Assembly: GCF_001724135.1 (NCBI RefSeq) | Contig: NZ_MEDS01000025.1 | Coordinates: 496,001-560,000, forward strand | Source of the DNA: Comamonas sp. SCN 65-56 | GTDB taxonomy: Bacteria > Pseudomonadota > Gammaproteobacteria > Burkholderiales > Burkholderiaceae_C | Direction: 5' to 3' | DNA: 64,000 nt | Shown: piece after piece, positions 63,198 through 64,000 of the stretch | Numbering within the stretch: position 1 is the first letter of the stretch | Layout: each line of letters begins with the position of its first letter | The notes under the pieces: generated by a model | What the model was told of the DNA's origin: nothing | Database searches by the model: none | What the model saw: the letters and a program-made list of their open reading frames with translations, nothing else | Translations under genes and position numbers: made by a program

Positions 63198-64000
63198 TTG
63201 AACTCGCCCGAATACCAACCGTTTCAGCACACGCCGGAAGAGATCGCGCTGCGTTCCTCGCTCGACGTGCCGCTGCTGCTGCTGCCCAAGCGCGGCAGCG
63301 TGTTTGCCGATCGCGCACTGCGCCTGCGCCAGAAGGCCGCAGACCACGCGATGCGCGACTATCTGATGTTCATGGCCGTGGTCTGCGAGGCGCAGCACGC
63401 GCGCCTGCCGCAGTTCCCCCAGGTACCGATCCCGACGCAGGCGCAGATCGATGCGGCGGCGCACGAGGGCACGGCGCTGCTGGCCACCGACCGCTGGCCG
63501 CGCGACCCGGCGTGGCGCGGCGAGCTGCGCGCGTTGCTCGCGCAGGTGCTGCAAAAGCTGCCTGCCGACAGCCCGGCACGCGCGGGCGTGCAGGCGGTCA
63601 TGGATATTTCCGATGACATGCTGGAGCAGCAGGCCGACCGGCTGCTGGCCGGCATCACGCTGGGCCTGGATCTGGCGGCCGCACCGCTGATCGCGGCCGG
63701 GCTGCAGCTCTATTGGGTGCACCTGGTGACGAGCACCAGCCAACTCGGTCCGACGGTGTTCAGGCCGCGCGAAAACAGCAACCGCTGCCCCTGCTGCAAC
63801 AGTGCACCCACCGCCAGCCTCACGCGCGTGGGCGGCAAGCAGGAGGGCCAGCGCTACCTGTGCTGCAGCCTGTGCGGCACTCAGTGGCTGATGGAGCGCG
63901 TGCAATGCACGCATTGCCTCTCGGACAAATCGGTGCGCTACCGCGGCCTGCAGCCGGCGGATGCCGTCGCCGACCCCGAGAAGGCCCCGGCGATCGAGGC
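63198..64000 (+). CDS. fdhE: Formate dehydrogenase accessory protein FdhE, partial at window edge
   Basis: The N-terminal 267 codons of FdhE; the 3' end lies outside. It starts with TTG (NSPEYQPFQHTPEEIAL). The FdhE signature rubredoxin-like cysteines are visible: CPCCNSAPTASL near 198, CCSLCGTQW near 221 and CTHCLSDKS near 237. FdhE is needed for maturation of the alpha subunit after Tat export. The copy-B element sits immediately upstream and may supply or disturb its expression. No clear ribosome-binding site is seen. Confidence 0.92.
   Translation, partial: MNSPEYQPFQHTPEEIALRSSLDVPLLLLPKRGSVFADRALRLRQKAADHAMRDYLMFMAVVCEAQHARLPQFPQVPIPTQAQIDAAAHEGTALLATDRWPRDPAWRGELRALLAQVLQKLPADSPARAGVQAVMDISDDMLEQQADRLLAGITLGLDLAAAPLIAAGLQLYWVHLVTSTSQLGPTVFRPRENSNRCPCCNSAPTASLTRVGGKQEGQRYLCCSLCGTQWLMERVQCTHCLSDKSVRYRGLQPADAVADPEKAPAIE

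Overview
The window is chromosomal DNA of a GC-rich beta-proteobacterium, most likely a member of the Comamonadaceae (Burkholderiales). The evidence is the mix of genes (PaaN-type phenylacetate degradation, UbiM-like ubiquinone hydroxylase, PilT / cyclic-nucleotide protein / PilU, AmgK divergent from LptD-SurA-RsmA) and short palindromic repeats with a core like AGCTGCTAGCGCTT scattered inside genes, a pattern I associate with this family. I see no rRNA, tRNA, CRISPR array, prophage or complete insertion sequence.

Layout. 1-7.9 kb: a phenylacetate-type catabolic locus. A minus-strand operon paaG-paaI-paaK ends, where paaABCDE would be expected, with a single-chain carboxylate di-iron protein and a ferredoxin-type reductase. 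paaN and a second acyl-CoA ligase run the other way from a shared region holding a TetR/PaaR-like palindrome. 8-10.1 kb: an AbrB-Doc toxin-antitoxin pair, a PaiB-like protein and SlyD. 10.3-18.5 kb: a large FecR-TPR-beta-barrel protein, small exported and membrane proteins, acetoacetyl-CoA synthetase, a Fur box with a small gene and the broken tail of an iron-type ABC ATPase, and a lipoprotein. 18.6-20.5 kb: UbiM-like hydroxylase and a conserved unknown. 20.6-25.5 kb: a small defence/addiction island with an MmeI-like type IIL restriction-modification enzyme, BrnTA and MazEF.

25.6-49 kb is mostly housekeeping: hemE, priA (its leader carries DnaA boxes), a class A beta-lactamase, an AEC transporter, a GT39-like glycosyltransferase, Rep helicase, PldA, a BON lipoprotein, the twitching ATPases PilU and PilT, YggS, an aminotransferase, a two-component system, a cytochrome c', riboflavin synthase, an alpha/beta hydrolase, RsmE and AmgK. 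49.3-54 kb is the outer-membrane biogenesis run lptD-surA-rsmA. 54.3-55.2 kb is a secreted barnase-type RNase with its barstar inhibitor, followed by malic enzyme and a small ferredoxin.

58.3-64 kb is a respiratory formate dehydrogenase operon. Its alpha subunit is read through an in-frame UGA (selenocysteine) codon, so simple gene calling splits it in two. Its beta subunit shows an apparent N-terminal frameshift. The maturation gene fdhE follows after a 234-bp mobile-looking element.

The most unusual items are the di-iron oxygenase/reductase in the paa operon, a pair of related 234- and 244-bp elements with 17-bp perfect terminal inverted repeats and a shared ~62-codon frame (32.6 and 63.0 kb), the selenoprotein FDH with a damaged partner, the repeat-interrupted MmeI enzyme, and a recurring intergenic palindrome GGGTTTACCC.
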